Assembly: GCA_964470965.1 (NCBI GenBank)
Contig: CAYYIS010000021.1
Location: forward strand, 14,116 to 78,115
Direction of reading: 5' to 3'
Source of the DNA: CAYYIS01 sp964470965
GTDB lineage: Bacteria > JAAXHH01 > JABIQT01
Length of the DNA: 64,000 nucleotides
The translations under genes and the position numbers were made by a program. Position 1 is the first letter of the stretch, and each line of letters opens with the position of its first letter. This document shows, one piece after another, positions 62,447 to 64,000 of the stretch. Under the pieces are notes generated by a model, which did no database searches, had not been told where the DNA came from, and saw nothing but the letters and a program-made list of their open reading frames with translations.

Positions 62447-63673
62447 ATGCGATACACCTGTCCCTTTTTCTTGATTTTATTCATATTCATCACAAACTGT
62501 AACCATTCCAAAACAGATCCGATTTCTGAAGTCACCATCCAGCCGTCTGTAGCTCCTTCCGACAGTATCAGCGGAGAGCCCAATCTCGTCGTCGGCGATG
62601 ATGGCGGGGTCTACCTTAGCTGGATCGAACGAGCGGGAGAAGGTCGTCATGCACTACGGTTCACGGTCTATGAGTCAAACCGATGGGTGACGCCGAAAAC
62701 CGTGGCGGAGGGAGAAAACTGGTTCGTAAACTGGGCGGATTTCCCTTCTCTGGCAGTATCTGCTGATGGAGCCATGGCCGCTCACTGGCTGGCGAAAAGC
62801 GCGGACACTCCGTACGCCTACGACGTTCGCATCGCCCAGTCTTTCGATGGTGGCAGCAAATGGCACATGCCCCTCACGCCCCATAGTGACGGCACACCGA
62901 CCGAGCACGGTTTTGTTTCGATGCTTCCCCAGGAAAACGACGGTACCTTGGCGATCTGGCTTGATGGACGAAACACGGGGCGTCATTCCGAAGCAGGATC
63001 TCGCGCGATGACCTTGCGTGCTGCTGTTATAGACCGAGTCGGTGGTCTCCATGACGAAGCAGAACTGGACAACCGTATTTGCGACTGCTGTCAGACCGCT
63101 GCCGTGCGTACAGCTAGTGGGGTCGTCGCAGCGTACCGTGACCGGTCGGAAGCTGAAATAAGGGATATCTCCGTGGTCCGTCTCCGGGATGGCGCCTGGA
63201 CGAAGCCGCAGGCGATATCCAAAGACGGGTGGAAAATCAAGGCCTGTCCGGTCAACGGACCAGTGCTTGCCGCAGATGAACGGAACGTCGCGCTGGCCTG
63301 GTTTACGAATGCCGATGACAGACCGAGGGTAAAAGTGGCGTTTTCAAAAGATGAAGGAGTGACGTTTGGCCAGCCTGTTGTTGTGAGTAACGGCGTTCCG
63401 ATGGGGCGTGCAAGTGCAGTTATGCTCCTGGATGGCACTGTGCTCGTGGGATGGATGGAATCACTCGTCGGAGCCGCCGAGTTTCGTGTCCGCCGCATAC
63501 ATTCCGATGGAAAGGCTGACCCTGAGGTAACGGTTACGTCGATGAACGCGTCCAGAAGAAGTGGGTTCCCTCGTATGGCCCGCCGAGACGACACTCTGTT
63601 TTTTGCTTGGACGCACTACGACAGCACCGCGTCCGTTCGGGTCGCCACGGCTACGCTGGCGCATGCAGATTAA
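62447..63673 (+). CDS. Sialidase-fold (BNR-type) lipoprotein with CDCC motif
   Basis: A 408-residue lipoprotein: hydrophobic signal ending in lipobox FITNC, then a beta-propeller made of sialidase-like blades (NLVVGDDGGVYLSWIERAG, AQSFDGGSKWHMPLTP, VAFSKDEGVTFGQPVVVS, ending FFAWTHYDS). One blade has RICDCCQTAAV, a Cys cluster that could bind metal. The catalytic Tyr/Glu and Arg triad of true sialidases is not evident, so enzymatic activity is doubtful. It is divergent from the Cys-rich gene and lies near the metal efflux genes. Confidence 0.72.
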   Translation: MRYTCPFFLILFIFITNCNHSKTDPISEVTIQPSVAPSDSISGEPNLVVGDDGGVYLSWIERAGEGRHALRFTVYESNRWVTPKTVAEGENWFVNWADFPSLAVSADGAMAAHWLAKSADTPYAYDVRIAQSFDGGSKWHMPLTPHSDGTPTEHGFVSMLPQENDGTLAIWLDGRNTGRHSEAGSRAMTLRAAVIDRVGGLHDEAELDNRICDCCQTAAVRTASGVVAAYRDRSEAEIRDISVVRLRDGAWTKPQAISKDGWKIKACPVNGPVLAADERNVALAWFTNADDRPRVKVAFSKDEGVTFGQPVVVSNGVPMGRASAVMLLDGTVLVGWMESLVGAAEFRVRRIHSDGKADPEVTVTSMNASRRSGFPRMARRDDTLFFAWTHYDSTASVRVATATLAHAD

Positions 63674-63788
63674 ATACACCTTATAGTTATCAATCACCAA
63701 ATATTTTGCGACAGCGGCTCTCACAACCCCGCGGCTGTTTCAGTCAAATGCATGGCTTCTGTGGTGAGCGGAGTATCGTGTATGGGGA

Positions 63789-63947
63789 TCAGTCAGCCCG
63801 TTCGACCATGAAATTTCGGGCAGCGCCGATAATCCCGGCGTCGTCTCCCAGCGTGGCAGGCACGATTTCCAGGATGCTGGCTGACCATTTGTACGCGATC
63901 CTCTCCACCTGTTCCCGGATAGGATCGAAGATCAGGCTGCCGGCTTT
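63789..63947 (-). CDS. ROK-family protein, C-terminal fragment
   Basis: The minus-strand frame reads AGSLIFDPIREQVERIAYKW, then ILEIVPATLGDDAGIIGAAR and NFMVERAD before TGA 63791-63789. ATLGDDAGIIGAA is the conserved C-terminal segment of ROK-family glucokinases and repressors. Everything upstream is lost where the window ends in poly-G, so kinase and regulator cannot be told apart. Confidence 0.8.
   Translation of the reverse strand, partial: KAGSLIFDPIREQVERIAYKWSASILEIVPATLGDDAGIIGAARNFMVERAD

Positions 63948-64000
<53 letters not shown>

Overview
The window is about 64 kb of bacterial chromosome with a GC content in the mid-fifties by eye. It was probably assembled from a metagenome, because it ends in a run of pure G that looks like a contig-end artefact. 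Several features point to an uncultured, free-living or host-associated bacterium outside the well-studied phyla. These include creatininase-family proteins, a DUF6785-type membrane protein, a NodU/CmcH carbamoyltransferase with SxtJ and DUF5989 partners, a chromosomal pair of RPA-type replication-initiator-like proteins, and the ispE-prs-rplY-pth-rpsF-rpsR-rplI gene order. Latescibacterota or a related FCB-type lineage is my best guess from gene content alone; no 16S rRNA gene is present to test it.

Layout. 1-4.6 kb is a compact housekeeping operon (ispE, prs, rplY, pth, rpsF, rpsR, rplI, small membrane protein). 4.6-4.95 kb holds tRNA-Val, tRNA-Asp and tRNA-Leu. 5.1-7.4 kb has an M20 deacylase and the YchF ATPase. 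7.4-10.4 kb holds two paralogous RPA-like proteins, the second fused to an ExeA-type AAA+ ATPase. 10.8-16.1 kb (minus strand) is a pyruvate dehydrogenase operon (aceE, aceF) followed by a frameshifted SGNH hydrolase gene. 16.2-18.8 kb is a decayed region with the fossil of a sugar ABC transporter, an intact DapA-family gene and remnants on the minus strand. 18.9-29 kb holds a polytopic DUF6785-type protein and, divergently, a five-gene operon: carbamoyltransferase, SxtJ, DUF5989, a 1538-residue fusion of an M28-like domain to an FtsX/MacB permease, and a TIM-barrel isomerase. 29-31.9 kb is pyrR-pyrB and a dihydroorotase homologue that has lost metal-binding and catalytic residues.

32-33.9 kb has a secreted TPR protein, a clear terminator, a consensus sigma70-type promoter and a SPOR-domain lipoprotein. 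34-42.2 kb is a run of metabolic genes: class V aminotransferase, cupin, CPBP protease, lgt, two creatininase-family proteins around a Gfo/Idh/MocA dehydrogenase, a VOC protein, a beta-propeller protein and a thioesterase. 42.5-48.6 kb holds a TVP38-type protein, a DUF547 protein, a TlpA-like thioredoxin, mutS and a zinc-ribbon protein. 48.6-52.9 kb has a mostly non-coding stretch, a sterol-desaturase-family protein, a methyltransferase interrupted by two UGA codons and a PAP2 phosphatase. 53-63.7 kb is a metal-resistance region: a Zn/Cd/Pb-type P1B ATPase, a CusA/CusB/TolC-type efflux system, a Cys-rich secreted protein and a sialidase-fold lipoprotein with a CDCC motif. The last gene is a truncated ROK-family protein.

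The most promising loci for new biology are the carbamoyltransferase/pseudo-M28-FtsX operon, the RPA plus RPA-ExeA pair, and the pyrB-linked pseudo-dihydroorotase. At least three genes show genuine or apparent decay (SGNH hydrolase, ABC transporter fossil, methyltransferase), so assembly quality and pseudogenization both need to be weighed.
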